Shown here: positions 1 through 8,099 of the stretch, piece after piece
How positions within the stretch are numbered: the first letter of the stretch is position 1
How the letters are laid out: the number at the start of each line of letters is the position of its first letter
Assembly: GCF_001553685.1 (NCBI RefSeq)
Contig: NZ_CP014264.1
Span: forward strand, 1,620,001-1,684,000
Reading direction: 5' to 3'
Length of the DNA stretch: 64,000 bases
DNA from: Streptococcus sp. oral taxon 431
Lineage (GTDB): Bacteria; Bacillota; Bacilli; Lactobacillales; Streptococcaceae
Translations under genes and position numbers: made by a program
Notes under the pieces: generated by a model
The model's database searches: none
Told to the model about the DNA's origin: nothing
What the model saw: the letters and a program-made list of their open reading frames with translations, nothing else

Positions 1-131
1 CGATGTCTATCACAAATCAAGAACTGGATGCTGTCATTATCGCTGGTAAAGGAGCTGACTGCTACCAAATCATCCAAGGTAAGAAAGAAGACTATCCAGG
101 TGATGCAGCCATCGCTGAACGTTATCTATAG
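1..131 (+). CDS. murE: MurE, C-terminal end (partial)
   Basis: Only the last 42 codons are present, in frame from base 3 to a TAG stop at 129-131. The peptide contains AGKGADCYQIIQGKKEDYPG and ends AERYL, which matches my recollection of the C-terminus of streptococcal UDP-N-acetylmuramyl-tripeptide synthetase. The enzyme adds the third stem-peptide residue (L-lysine in streptococci) to UDP-MurNAc-L-Ala-D-Glu in the cytoplasm. The ATP-binding and substrate domains lie outside the window, so the call rests on a short tail. It converges on the next gene across a shared terminator. Confidence 0.75.
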   Translation, partial: MSITNQELDAVIIAGKGADCYQIIQGKKEDYPGDAAIAERYL

Positions 132-140
132 TAAATTTAA

Positions 141-168
141 AGAAGGCTAGGAAATTTCCTAGTCTTCT
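141..168. terminator. Bidirectional terminator between murE and the next gene
   Basis: Inverted repeat AGAAGGCTAGGA / TCCTAGTCTTCT with an AATT loop. T-rich sequence on the right and A-rich sequence on the left fit termination of both convergent genes. Confidence 0.75.
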
Positions 169-172
169 TCTA

Positions 173-820
173 TTATTTTATAAAGATGAGTCTTTCTTTA
201 TCAAATTCTACAGTCAACTCATATTTTCCATCTTCATTTTGAACGATATAACCTAATAAGACTAAACTATCAACAAAGATATCACGTCGTTTCTGCATGA
301 GTTGATCTTTTTTGAGGAACTTGAGTAAAAAGGTAGTCATGTACTTGAGGGCATACTCAGGATTGACATCCCCTAAAATTCCGTAGAGCGCCTGCTGTTC
401 TTCCGTCAAAGGATACTGATGCTTGACCTTATAAAAATAATTAGACAGTGTCATCTTTTCTCTTGCAAAATCGGTATATTCTTTTAAGATTGCTGCATTG
501 GTTTGATTGCGCAATTCGGTCTGAAAATGTTTCTCCAGGATTTCTTGATAGATTGGGCTATTATCTCTCACAAAGACTTCTTGGTCCAGTTCAAGAGATT
601 CTGTAGATTCTAGAAAGGGAAGATTGAGATAATAGCGTTTATTTTCTCTCAAAATCAAACCCGCCTTAATGTATTCCTCCAAGAGCTTGTCAACTGCGAC
701 CTCTGTAAACTGAGCCTTGATTTCACGGAGGATAACATCATCATGCTGATAAAGATAGTCTACCAAATCTCTAAAGAATGGTTGTCGCGTCAAACGAGAT
801 GGATTAAAAATCTGAATCAT
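173..820 (-). CDS. Conserved streptococcal protein, unknown function (possibly DUF1803)
   Basis: 215 residues with no signal peptide or membrane segment. It is rich in charged and aromatic residues and looks mostly helical. It resembles, from memory, the streptococcal DUF1803 family, but I see no catalytic motif and assign no function. The N-terminal 90 residues could be a winged-helix-like fold, given the alternating helix/strand pattern around VILREIKAQFTEVAVDKLLE; that is inference. The ATG at 818-820 lies inside the 3' end of the upstream gene (17 bp overlap), so the two are translationally coupled. Confidence 0.6.
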   Translation of the reverse strand: MIQIFNPSRLTRQPFFRDLVDYLYQHDDVILREIKAQFTEVAVDKLLEEYIKAGLILRENKRYYLNLPFLESTESLELDQEVFVRDNSPIYQEILEKHFQTELRNQTNAAILKEYTDFAREKMTLSNYFYKVKHQYPLTEEQQALYGILGDVNPEYALKYMTTFLLKFLKKDQLMQKRRDIFVDSLVLLGYIVQNEDGKYELTVEFDKERLIFIK

Positions 821-1316
821 GAAGATTCCTTTCTTTACAAACTAAAAGTGGTGATGCTGCTAATTGACTCGGGTTAGTGCCAGGCTGATTCAGAGGTACA
901 GGAAGCCCCAAATCTCGATAATATTCTCTCCAGAAATCACTAATCTCCTTCGTCCCATCCCCAAACTTCATGGGAATGGTCTCAAAAATAGGGAGTAGTT
1001 CAGTAATGAACTGAGAACAGTAAAAACCAGCTCCGTCGGGATAAAAGGAAGCATTGTAGGGAGCCCCTAAAAGGCTCTCTGCCAGCTTTTTGACTTCTTT
1101 TTGATCCATTTTTGGATAGCGATAAAGGTCATATACTTTCTCAGCTTCAAAGAAATCTTCAGGGGACTGGGCAAGGACACCACCTTCCACCGTAGCATGA
1201 TAGACCTGTCCGTCCAAAAAGATGGCCACATGGCTATAGTTACCAGTAGATTCCTGGATGGCCTGTCCTATATCCGAATCATCTTTCACAAAAATCAAAT
1301 CGCCAATTTCTAACAT
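804..1316 (-). CDS. YiiX/YebB-like NlpC/P60-superfamily cysteine hydrolase
   Basis: 170 residues. The N-terminus (EIGDLIFVKDDSDIGQAIQE, then NYSHVAIF and VYHATVEGGV) and a later GFYCSQFITELL are typical of permuted papain-like hydrolases (Peptidase C92/DUF830). The probable catalytic His is in YSHVAIF and the Cys in FYCSQF. Such proteins hydrolyse amide or ester bonds, but the substrate is unknown. There is no signal peptide, so it should act in the cytoplasm. It is followed by an overlapping gene and preceded by a terminator, so the two form a small operon. Confidence 0.75.
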   Translation of the reverse strand: MLEIGDLIFVKDDSDIGQAIQESTGNYSHVAIFLDGQVYHATVEGGVLAQSPEDFFEAEKVYDLYRYPKMDQKEVKKLAESLLGAPYNASFYPDGAGFYCSQFITELLPIFETIPMKFGDGTKEISDFWREYYRDLGLPVPLNQPGTNPSQLAASPLLVCKERNLHDSDF

Positions 1317-1330
1317 CTTTCTCTCCTAGC

Positions 1331-1355
1331 AAAAAAGGAGTCAAGACTCCTTTTT
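1331..1355 (-). terminator. Terminator downstream of ppaC
   Basis: Nearly perfect inverted repeat AAAAAGGAGTC / GACTCCTTTTT just after the ppaC stop. It is symmetrical and could work in both directions. Confidence 0.75.
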
Positions 1356-1379
1356 AACAATGGGTTTCCCCATCTATGA

Positions 1380-2315
1380 TTATGCATTAAAGCTTTCTGT
1401 CAATTGAGGCACTACTTGTTTCTTACGTGAAACAGCACCTGGAAGGAAAGCGTGGTTGTTTTCAAGTTTGAAGTTGAAAGCTACTTCTACCTTGTCCATG
1501 TTTGATCCAAGAGCAAGGATTTCTGAGTTTGAGTTAACGATATCTGTGATCATCAAGACAAAGTCAGAGTAGCCATTTGCTGTATTTGCGGCTTGGATGG
1601 CTGCTTCGATTTCAGCTTGGCGTTCCAAGACTTCAGCAATATCAACTGTATTCACTTGGGCAACACGTACGTTGTTACCGTTCAATTCAAAAGTCTTTGC
1701 ATCGATATCAATCAATTCTTCAGCAGATTTGCTTGCCAAATTTGTACCAGCCTTGAGCATGGCAAGACCGTATTCTTCCAAGTTCACACCAGCTAATTCA
1801 GCCAATTCAGGCGCAATCACCTTATCAGATGGGTGTGTTGTTGGAGATTTCAAAAGAAGGGTATCTGAAATCAAACCTGAAAGCATCAAACCTGCAATTT
1901 CTTTTGGAACAGCTACACCGTGTTCTTTGAACATGCGGTAAACGATAGAAGATGCTGATCCAACTGGTTCCAAACGCATGTAAAGTGGGCTTGCAGTTTC
2001 AAAGTTAGCCACACGGTGGTGGTCCACCACACCGTAAACTTCTACTTCAGCAATATCTGAAACTGATTGTTGGAATTCATTGTGGTCAGTCAAGATAACT
2101 TGTTCTGCACCTTCCGCTTTAGCAGATGTGATCACGCGCGGTGCTTCCACACCAAAATAGTTCAATACGAAAGCTGTTTCTTCATTTGGAGTTCCTAGAG
2201 CCACCGCTTCTGTATCCAAACCATAAGCTTCTTTTGCAAGATAAGCAAAGGCTACAGATGAACCAATAGCATCTGAATCTGGATTTTGGTGTCCAAATAC
2301 TAGAATCTTAGACAT
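1380..2315 (-). CDS. ppaC: Manganese-dependent inorganic pyrophosphatase (family II)
   Basis: Cytoplasmic enzyme that hydrolyses pyrophosphate to two phosphates, pulling biosynthetic reactions forward. The 311 residues are the usual length for family II. The N-terminal DHH domain shows the metal ligands in [13 protein letters not shown] (His9, Asp13, Asp15), TDHNE, and the signature DHHRVANFE near residue 98. The DHHA2 domain ends with the substrate-binding SRKKQ motif near residue 297. It has its own promoter and a terminator after the stop, so it is transcribed alone. Confidence 0.95.
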   Translation of the reverse strand: MSKILVFGHQNPDSDAIGSSVAFAYLAKEAYGLDTEAVALGTPNEETAFVLNYFGVEAPRVITSAKAEGAEQVILTDHNEFQQSVSDIAEVEVYGVVDHHRVANFETASPLYMRLEPVGSASSIVYRMFKEHGVAVPKEIAGLMLSGLISDTLLLKSPTTHPSDKVIAPELAELAGVNLEEYGLAMLKAGTNLASKSAEELIDIDAKTFELNGNNVRVAQVNTVDIAEVLERQAEIEAAIQAANTANGYSDFVLMITDIVNSNSEILALGSNMDKVEVAFNFKLENNHAFLPGAVSRKKQVVPQLTESFNA

Positions 2316-2343
2316 GATAATACCTCGTTTCTTTATTCACTCT

Positions 2344-2372
2344 ATTGTAGCATTTTTTTCAATTTTTGACAA
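2344..2372 (-). promoter_or_regulatory. ppaC promoter
   Basis: On the minus strand, -35 TTGTCA (2367-2372) and -10 TACAAT (2344-2349) are separated by 17 bp. Confidence 0.7.
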
Positions 2373-2378
2373 AAGTAA

Positions 2379-2400
2379 GAGGAGTCAAAGAACTCCCCTC
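2379..2400 (-). terminator. Weak terminator after the GIY-YIG gene
   Basis: Hairpin GGGGAGTT / ACTCC with a CTTACTTTTG tail on the minus strand, immediately after the stop codon. Its tail overlaps the ppaC -35 region. Confidence 0.5.
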
Positions 2401-2684
2401 TACTCTTCAAAATGATTGATTAAATTTTTTTCTTGGTTGTCAGATAAAAATCTTTCCTTCTGTGGCCTCTTCTTACGTTTTAGAAGCGCTTCGGCTGACA
2501 TGGCTTCTTCTTTACTATCGAAACCTTCTGCATAAATAAGTTTTACTGGCAACCGAGCTCGTGTGTACTTGGCTCCCTTACCACTATTGTGAACGGCAAT
2601 CCGTTTCTTCACATCTGTTGTATAGCCTGTATAGTAGGAACCATCACGGCACTCTACCACATACATATAAGCCTTATGATCCAT
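2400..2684 (-). CDS. GIY-YIG domain protein (UPF0213/YazA type)
   Basis: Small single-domain protein of the GIY-YIG nuclease superfamily. The motif appears as [17 protein letters not shown], followed by the conserved Arg in [21 protein letters not shown] place the start at MDHKAYMYV (2682-2684) rather than further upstream, because the longer reading lies inside the preceding gene and lacks homology-like sequence. That gives 94 residues and an 11-bp overlap with the upstream methyltransferase gene. The family's substrate is not established; repair or structure-specific cleavage is only suspected. Confidence 0.85.
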   Translation of the reverse strand: MDHKAYMYVVECRDGSYYTGYTTDVKKRIAVHNSGKGAKYTRARLPVKLIYAEGFDSKEEAMSAEALLKRKKRPQKERFLSDNQEKNLINHFEE

Positions 2685-3420
2685 AGTAAATCTCTTGAAT
2701 TTCTGGTGTATAAGTACCATCACTATTATGAACAATGAGTGGTGGTAAAACCTTAAAACCACTAGTGGAGCCGTCCTTGATAGCCTCGATCAAAAGCATA
2801 TTGGCTTCTTTCTCCCGTTTAGGGTAAACAAATTGCAGACGCTTTGGAGCCAAATTGTGTTGTTGAAGCGTTTCTAAAATATCTAACAATCGATCTGGAC
2901 GATGAACCATGGCTAAACGCCCATTGGATTTGAGAATACTTTGGGCACTACGGCAGATTTCCTTAAGATTGGTCGTAATTTCGTGCCGAGCCAACAAATA
3001 GTGCTCACTCTCGTTCAGATTAGAATTTGGATCCACTTTAAAATAGGGAGGGTTGCATAAAATCAAATCAACCTTACTCCCCTGAATGTAAGCAGGCATA
3101 TTTTTCAAATCATCACAAATGACCTGCATCTGTTCTTCTAAGCCATTTAATCGGACTGACCGGTCTGCCATATCCGCCAATCGTTCCTGGATTTCAACAG
3201 ACAGAATTTTCGCCTTAGTACGACTACTGGCAAAAAGTCCAACAGCTCCATTACCCGCACAAAAATCCACTATCAAGCCATTTTTAGGAAAGCGAGGAAA
3301 GCGTGACAAAAGTACACTATCCACCGAATAGCTAAAAACCTCTCTATTTTGAATAATCTTGATATCTGTAGAAAAGAGCTGATTGATTCTCTCTCCTGAT
3401 TTTAATAATTCTTCTACCAT
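2674..3420 (-). CDS. SAM-dependent methyltransferase, TrmN6/YabB-like
   Basis: 248 residues with a Rossmann-type SAM-binding motif ([13 protein letters not shown], residues about 50-62) and the N6-adenine methyltransferase motif NPPYF near residue 126. This combination and length match the YabB/TrmN6 group, which methylates A37 of tRNA-Val in E. coli. The RNA target here is inferred. It overlaps the GIY-YIG gene, a pairing I recall from many Firmicutes. Confidence 0.8.
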   Translation of the reverse strand: MVEELLKSGERINQLFSTDIKIIQNREVFSYSVDSVLLSRFPRFPKNGLIVDFCAGNGAVGLFASSRTKAKILSVEIQERLADMADRSVRLNGLEEQMQVICDDLKNMPAYIQGSKVDLILCNPPYFKVDPNSNLNESEHYLLARHEITTNLKEICRSAQSILKSNGRLAMVHRPDRLLDILETLQQHNLAPKRLQFVYPKREKEANMLLIEAIKDGSTSGFKVLPPLIVHNSDGTYTPEIQEIYYGS

Positions 3421-3469
3421 ACTTCTATTATAACAAACTATATTAACATTTCAAGAGAGAAAAAATCAA

Positions 3470-3832
3470 TTAAGACTTTTTCTTATTTAGATTAGAGATA
3501 GCTTCCTTGGTCCAGATAGGCATCATGCGAGCCAAAGGAGCAAATCCGTATTTGACACGGTCACTTGAAAAACGTCTCCGTCTCGGTAATTGATGTTTCT
3601 CTTCTTCCAAAGTCCGAATAGAAAGACTTGCTTTCCCTGTATATTCGTCCAAATCGACAACTTGGACTTGAACTTCTTCACCGATTTTCAGTATATCATA
3701 GATATTCTCAATAAATCCTGTACGAATTTCAGAAATATGAATCAAGCCTGTAATACCAGTCTCTAACTCCACAAAGGCTCCATAAGACTGAATCCCTGTA
3801 ATTCGCCCTGTTAGCTTATCACCTATTTTCAT
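3470..3832 (-). CDS. cvfD: S1-domain RNA-binding protein, CvfD/YugI type
   Basis: 120 residues from MKIGDKLTGRITGIQSYGAF. The first 75 form one S1 domain with the typical GAFVELETGITGLIHISEI strand pattern; the rest is basic (PRRRRFSSDRVKYGF). I chose the ATG at 3830-3832, which starts one base after the stop of the upstream gene; the longer frame would read back into that gene. Proteins of this type are described as post-transcriptional regulators of stress and virulence genes in streptococci. The symbol is by resemblance. Confidence 0.8.
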   Translation of the reverse strand: MKIGDKLTGRITGIQSYGAFVELETGITGLIHISEIRTGFIENIYDILKIGEEVQVQVVDLDEYTGKASLSIRTLEEEKHQLPRRRRFSSDRVKYGFAPLARMMPIWTKEAISNLNKKKS

Positions 3833-3833
3833 C

Positions 3834-5237
3834 CTAGTCCTCGATTTCAATCGTTTCGATAACGACATCTTCAACTGGCTTGTCCATTGCACCTGTTTCT
3901 ACACCTGCAATTGCATCCAGAACTTCATAAGAAGCTTCATCCGCAAGTTGACCGAATACAGTATGACGACGGTCTAGATGAGGAGTTCCACCTTGTTCTG
4001 CATAAATTTCCGCAATTGGTTCTGGCCAACCACCACGAGCAATTTCTTTCTTAGAGTATGGCAAGTGTTGATTTTGCACGATAAAGAACTGGCTACCGTT
4101 TGTATTTGGTCCAGCATTAGCCATAGAAAGGGCTCCGCGGATATTGTAAAGTTCTTCTGAAAACTCGTCCTCAAATGACTCACCATAGATTGATTCGCCA
4201 CCCATACCAGTACCAGTTGGATCTCCACCTTGAATCATAAAGTCCTTGATAATACGATGGAAAATGACACCATCATAGTAACCATCTTTTGAAAGAGCTA
4301 CAAAGTTAGCTACTGTTTTAGGAGCATGTTCAGGGAAGAGCTTAATACGCAAGTCTCCGTGATTGGTCTTAATAGTCGCAATCGGACCTTCTACTGCTTC
4401 AATGTCTACTTGTGGAAACTGTAATTCTTTTTCTACCATACCAAATCCTTCTAAGGCATCGAAAATGCCATCTTCTTCTAATGTTTTTGTAATATAATCT
4501 GCTTTTTCTTTGATTTTGTCATGAGAAATGCCCATAGCAATACTAATGCCTGCATAATCAAAGAGCTCTAAATCGTTAAGTCCGTCCCCAAAAACCATCA
4601 CGTTCTCAGGTTTAAGACCTAAATATTCTACAACTTTTGCTACACCAGCTGCTTTTGAACCTGAAATTGGTACCACATCTGACGAATGTTCATGCCAGCG
4701 TACCATACGCAAAGTCGATGCTAAACTTTCAGGCAAAGTCAGGTCATCTCCCTGATCCTCAAAAGTCCACATCTGATAGATGTCTTCTTTTTCATAAAAA
4801 TCAGGATCAACATCCAAGTCAGGATAAATTGGATCAATGGCCTCACTAATCAACTCAGTTCTAGTGGAGAGTTTAGCAGTATGACTACCAACTAAACCAT
4901 AGTCAATCCCCACTTCCTTAGTCCAAGCAATATAGGTTTCAACCTTATCTTTAGCGATTTTGTTACTATCAATCACATTGCCTTTTTTATCCTCAATATA
5001 GGCACCATTCAAGGTAACAAAAAAGTCAGGTTTAAGCTCGCGAATCTCTGGCACGACACCGAAAATCCCACGACCAGTCGCAATCCCAGTCAAAATACCT
5101 TTTTCACGCAATTGTTGAAATACTGTTGAAATTGAGGTGGGGATAAAACCAGTCTTTGAGTTTCTCAACGTATCATCAATATCAAAAAAAATAACCTTTA
5201 TCTTTTTTGCCTTATATCTTAATTTCGCATCCATCAC
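3834..5237 (-). CDS. Fusion: HAD-family (Cof-type) phosphatase plus cyclophilin peptidyl-prolyl isomerase
   Basis: 467 residues with two domains. Residues about 13-265 are a Cof-type HAD phosphatase: motif [11 protein letters not shown], then TGIATGRG, then [13 protein letters not shown]. Residues about 285-465 are a cyclophilin: [38 protein letters not shown] and NTNGSQFFI hold the usual catalytic Arg, Phe and Gln. There is no signal peptide, so it is cytoplasmic. Similar fusions occur in other streptococci as far as I know; why a phosphatase and a prolyl isomerase are joined is unknown. The S1-domain gene follows directly. Confidence 0.9.
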   Translation of the reverse strand: MMDAKLRYKAKKIKVIFFDIDDTLRNSKTGFIPTSISTVFQQLREKGILTGIATGRGIFGVVPEIRELKPDFFVTLNGAYIEDKKGNVIDSNKIAKDKVETYIAWTKEVGIDYGLVGSHTAKLSTRTELISEAIDPIYPDLDVDPDFYEKEDIYQMWTFEDQGDDLTLPESLASTLRMVRWHEHSSDVVPISGSKAAGVAKVVEYLGLKPENVMVFGDGLNDLELFDYAGISIAMGISHDKIKEKADYITKTLEEDGIFDALEGFGMVEKELQFPQVDIEAVEGPIATIKTNHGDLRIKLFPEHAPKTVANFVALSKDGYYDGVIFHRIIKDFMIQGGDPTGTGMGGESIYGESFEDEFSEELYNIRGALSMANAGPNTNGSQFFIVQNQHLPYSKKEIARGGWPEPIAEIYAEQGGTPHLDRRHTVFGQLADEASYEVLDAIAGVETGAMDKPVEDVVIETIEIED

Positions 5238-5314
5238 CTTTCCTCCTTCAATTCACTCTTTCCATTATACCATAAAGTAGAGAAATCCCACATCCCCAAT
5301 AAAATCCTTGTCTC

Positions 5315-5818
5315 TTATCCGAATTCCTTTACTAGATACAAAACCAAATCATCATTATTTTGGCTAGTTGCATTCATTTCCAAGGGTTGATTTCGATACC
5401 AGACACCTGAACCATCTGGAATGTAGCCCCTTCTGATATACAATCTCTGGGCAGGTCCATAGCCTGAGTGCAAACCTACACCAAGAGTGACCTTACTCGA
5501 AACAAACTTGACTCGTTTTTCTGCTTCTTCTAGCAGTTGATTCCCAATTCCTTGATTTCGAAAAGGCTCAAACACATTAAAATCTGATAATTCTGGATAG
5601 ACTTCTGCAAAAGGACCATGTTTAGCAGAGGGCAAAATGGTAACGTAGCCCGCTACAGCACCATCAATCTCTGCAACTAAGACTTCTCTCTCCCCACTTT
5701 CCTGTTCCAGAAAATATCTAGCCAAAATTTCCTCTCTACCAGGCCAACCTTGATTCATAAATCCATGAGATAAGGATTCAATATCAGACTTAATCATATT
5801 TCTAATCGTACAATTCAT
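5315..5818 (-). CDS. GNAT-family N-acetyltransferase
   Basis: 167 residues from MNCTIRNMIKSDIE. The acetyl-CoA-binding motif appears as FRNQGIGNQLLEEAEKRV, after VAGYVTILPS and before the aromatic C-terminal half (RLYIRRGYIPDG). The substrate is unknown. I reject an upstream ATG at 5854 because it overlaps the -10 box at 5853-5858; the chosen start lies about 30 bases downstream of the expected transcription start. Confidence 0.8.
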   Translation of the reverse strand: MNCTIRNMIKSDIESLSHGFMNQGWPGREEILARYFLEQESGEREVLVAEIDGAVAGYVTILPSAKHGPFAEVYPELSDFNVFEPFRNQGIGNQLLEEAEKRVKFVSSKVTLGVGLHSGYGPAQRLYIRRGYIPDGSGVWYRNQPLEMNATSQNNDDLVLYLVKEFG

Positions 5819-5852
5819 CTTTGACTTACCCACCTTTACTCTTTCTATTACC

Positions 5853-5861
5853 ATTATAGCA
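5853..5861 (-). promoter_or_regulatory. Extended -10 promoter of the acetyltransferase gene
   Basis: TGCTATAAT on the minus strand, an extended -10. No good -35 is visible. Confidence 0.6.
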
Positions 5862-5886
5862 TGCCAAGGTCAGAAAAAAACTATCT

Positions 5887-6110
5887 CGTGAAAAAAGACC
5901 CACTCGGGTCTGAAAAAGAGGTCCACTCGGACCCAAACTCCCTCTCTCATTTCAAAGCTCGTGAAAAAAAACCGTCGGGATCTTAATTCACTTTCTTGTT
6001 TTCAAGATCATGAAAAAGAGGTCCACTGGACCTCAACTCGCTATCCCATTTCCATGCTCGTGAAAAAAAGACCCATTGGGGTCTGAAAAAGAGGTCCCCC
6101 GGACCTCTTT
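5887..6110 (-). repeat. Tandem array of terminator-like hairpins after rpsR
   Basis: About 225 bp hold five clear hairpins and one decayed hairpin, each followed on the minus strand by a T-run. Stems lie at 6090-6108 (AGAGGTCC/GGACCTCT), 6069-6084 (AGACCC/GGGTCT), 6018-6034 (GAGGTCC/GGACCTC), 5920-5933 (GGTCC/GGACC) and 5896-5911 (AGACCC/GGGTCT); a degenerate copy lies near 5970. Three units end in TTTTTTCACGAG-like sequence, so the array grew by duplication. The first hairpin is the normal rpsR operon terminator. Confidence 0.8.
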
Positions 6111-6111
6111 T

Positions 6112-6351
6112 TTAATCTTCGTTTACGAAAGGCATCAAAGCCATTACGCGAGCGCGTTTGATAGCTGTTGTTACTTTACGTTGGTTCTTCGCTGAAGTTC
6201 CAGTTACACGACGAGGAAGGATTTTTCCACGTTCTGAAACGAAACGGCTAAGAAGCTCAGTATCTTTGTAATCAACATATTCAATTTTGTTTGCTGCGAT
6301 GTAATCAACTTTTTTACGGCGTTTGAATCCGCCACGACGTTGTTGAGCCAT
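6112..6351 (-). CDS. rpsR: 30S ribosomal protein S18
   Basis: 79 basic residues, normal length for S18. The N-terminus is [17 protein letters not shown], followed by [22 protein letters not shown] and the Arg/Lys-rich C-terminal half typical of the family. It binds 16S rRNA beside S6 on the small-subunit platform. It is last in the rpsF-ssb-rpsR operon, whose order is conserved in Firmicutes, and is followed at once by the terminator array. Confidence 0.97.
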   Translation of the reverse strand: MAQQRRGGFKRRKKVDYIAANKIEYVDYKDTELLSRFVSERGKILPRRVTGTSAKNQRKVTTAIKRARVMALMPFVNED

Positions 6352-6382
6352 GTTTTTTCTCCTTTATAGTATTAATTGTCCA

Positions 6383-6853
6383 TTAGAATGGTAAATCATC
6401 ATCTGAAATATCCAAAGGATTAGTTGCTCCGAATGGATTTTCATCACGTGAAAAGTCAGGTACTGATTGTGTAGGTGCTGAGTAGTTTGAACTTGGTGCA
6501 GAATAAGCTCCACCTGTATGTCCTTCACGCACACTACGGCTTTCCAACATTTGGAAATTCTCAGCCACGACTTCTGTTACGTAGACACGTTGTCCTTGCT
6601 GGTTATCGTAACTACGAGTCTGGATACGACCTGTCACCCCGATAAGCGAGCCTTTTTTAGCCCAGTTAGCAAGATTTTCAGCCTGTTGGCGCCACATAAC
6701 GACATTGATAAAATCAGCCTCACGTTCACCATTTTGACTCTTAAATGTACGGTTTACTGCAAGAGTAAAAGTCGCAACTGCTACATTTGATGGGGTATAA
6801 CGCAACTCAGCGTCACGAGTCATACGCCCTACAAGTACAACATTGTTAATCAT
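6383..6853 (-). CDS. ssb: Single-stranded DNA-binding protein
   Basis: 156 residues. The OB-fold occupies residues 1-105 ([20 protein letters not shown], then [19 protein letters not shown]). A Gly/Ser/Pro-rich linker leads to the acidic tail DISDDDLPF, which recruits replication and repair partners. Length and linker match the essential, constitutive SSB rather than the shorter competence-induced paralogue. It lies between rpsF and rpsR. Confidence 0.95.
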   Translation of the reverse strand: MINNVVLVGRMTRDAELRYTPSNVAVATFTLAVNRTFKSQNGEREADFINVVMWRQQAENLANWAKKGSLIGVTGRIQTRSYDNQQGQRVYVTEVVAENFQMLESRSVREGHTGGAYSAPSSNYSAPTQSVPDFSRDENPFGATNPLDISDDDLPF

Positions 6854-6864
6854 AATCTACCTTC

Positions 6865-7155
6865 TTACGCGTCAAGTTTGACGATCATGTGACGAAGAAT
6901 GTCAGCGTTGATTTTTGAAAGACGGTCAAACTCTTTAAGAGCTGCGTCGTCGTTTGCTTCAACGTTAACGATGTGGTAAAGTCCTTCACGGAAATCTTGG
7001 ATTTCGTATGCAAGACGACGTTTTTCCCATGTTTTTGATTCAACAACAGTTGCACCGTTGTCAGTCAAGATAGAGTCAAAACGTGCTACCAAAGCGTTTT
7101 TCGCTTCTTCTTCAATGTTTGGACGAATGATATAAAGAATTTCGTATTTAGCCAT
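6865..7155 (-). CDS. rpsF: 30S ribosomal protein S6
   Basis: 96 residues starting [20 protein letters not shown], with [20 protein letters not shown] as the typical core. S6 pairs with S18 on the 30S platform. It is the first gene of the rpsF-ssb-rpsR operon, 11 bp before ssb, with an AGGAGG-type ribosome-binding site and its own promoter and leader. Confidence 0.97.
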   Translation of the reverse strand: MAKYEILYIIRPNIEEEAKNALVARFDSILTDNGATVVESKTWEKRRLAYEIQDFREGLYHIVNVEANDDAALKEFDRLSKINADILRHMIVKLDA

Positions 7156-7229
7156 TGATATGTTCCTCCTTTTGGTCTAATGACCCCAAGACATTGCAAG
7201 GGGTAAGTGAGGTTTGCTCACAATAAATT
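7156..7229 (-). promoter_or_regulatory. Possible S6:S18 autoregulatory leader of rpsF
   Basis: The leader contains ACCCC (7200-7204) able to pair with GGGGT (7183-7187), while GGTC (7182-7185) can instead pair with GACC (7174-7177) just before the Shine-Dalgarno. These mutually exclusive pairings would suit feedback control. The known S6:S18-binding motif was not confirmed residue by residue. Confidence 0.35.
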
Positions 7230-7258
7230 ATTATACTAGAAAAAAATTTTTTTCGCAA
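7230..7258 (-). promoter_or_regulatory. rpsF operon promoter
   Basis: -35 TTGCGA (7253-7258) and -10 TATAAT (7230-7235), 17 bp apart on the minus strand. Confidence 0.75.
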
Positions 7259-7283
7259 GTGAAAACTGCTTCTATTTTATTTT

Positions 7284-7940
7284 TTACAGTTTTTTTGCAG
7301 AAGTTTGTGCAATTTCTTCAACCTGAATATTCTCAGAATCAAATTTCTGTTTAAAGGTAGCTAGATCAACCGTTCCCTCAATTTGAACTTCGATAACAAT
7401 CTTACCATCTTTACGTGGAATATTAACAGTATGAGAGATATTAAGATTTTCCTCAACGATTAAAGAAACAATCTTACCAAGTACCCCAACTTCATTTTCT
7501 GTGATAAAACGAACACGGATTCCCTCTTCGCCATAACCAGAAATTTCAAGAAATGCTCTGAATACATCACGGTCAGTAATGACACCATAAACTTGTTCAT
7601 TATCAATAACTGGCAAGATTCCAATCTTATTTTTCAGCATAAGATAGGTTGCATCTTCCAAACTTGCATAACCGGAGACAGTTACAACATTACGAATCAT
7701 GACGTCTTTTACTTTTGTTTTATTAAGCAAGTAATTCATCTCAAAGATTGAAAGACTCGTTGCTTTTGATGGACTGGCTTCAGCAATTGTTCCTTCTGTT
7801 ACTAGACCAACTAATTTATCATTTTCAATAACAGGAAGACGATGCAAACCTTGTTCGCGCATCAAGTCTGCTGCATGTGCTACAGTCGTATCTGGGCTAA
7901 TATATACGACCTTTCGTGTCATAAAATCTTTAACTGCCAT
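7284..7940 (-). CDS. CBS-pair plus ACT domain protein, AcuB-like
   Basis: 218 residues: CBS domain 1 at about 1-58 (VKDFMTRKVVYISPDTTVA), CBS domain 2 at about 76-135 (VKDVMIRNVVTVSGYASLE), then an ACT domain at about 140-212 (IRVRFITENEVGVLGKIVSL). CBS pairs bind adenosine nucleotides and ACT domains bind amino acids, so this is probably a ligand-sensing regulatory protein. It resembles Bacillus AcuB, but no acu operon is present. Lying after the liv genes, it could sense branched-chain amino acids; that is inference. It has its own promoter. Confidence 0.85.
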   Translation of the reverse strand: MAVKDFMTRKVVYISPDTTVAHAADLMREQGLHRLPVIENDKLVGLVTEGTIAEASPSKATSLSIFEMNYLLNKTKVKDVMIRNVVTVSGYASLEDATYLMLKNKIGILPVIDNEQVYGVITDRDVFRAFLEISGYGEEGIRVRFITENEVGVLGKIVSLIVEENLNISHTVNIPRKDGKIVIEVQIEGTVDLATFKQKFDSENIQVEEIAQTSAKKL

Positions 7941-7968
7941 AGGAACTCTCCTTTATGTTTATAGCTTT

Positions 7969-8006
7969 ATTATACACTTTTTACGAAAATCAATCAAACG
8001 CTTTCA
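7969..8006 (-). promoter_or_regulatory. Promoter of the CBS/ACT gene with a cre-like site
   Basis: -35 TTGATT (7992-7997) and -10 TATAAT (7969-7974), 17 bp apart. Overlapping the -35, TGAAAGCGTTTGAT resembles a CcpA cre box with a mismatch near its 3' end. Confidence 0.6.
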
Positions 8007-8048
8007 TCTCTTTTTCAAGATTCTGAAAACTCTGAAATACTATAAAAA

Positions 8049-8069
8049 GAGCCCTATATTAGGGCCCTC
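8049..8069 (-). terminator. Final terminator after the liv operon
   Basis: Hairpin CCCTA / TAGGG flanked by a CTCTTTTTATAG tail on the minus strand. It lies beyond the repeat array. Confidence 0.65.
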
Positions 8070-8099
8070 AATCTTATGATTATGTAATTTGTTTGGCAA

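Noticed and set aside
1597..1941. 114-codon plus-strand frame inside ppaC
   Set aside because: It lies wholly within a confident gene on the other strand and has no family features.
5887..6110. Idea that the rpsR array is a CRISPR or attachment site
   Set aside because: Units vary in length and sequence, each is followed by a T-run, and there is no integrase gene nearby.
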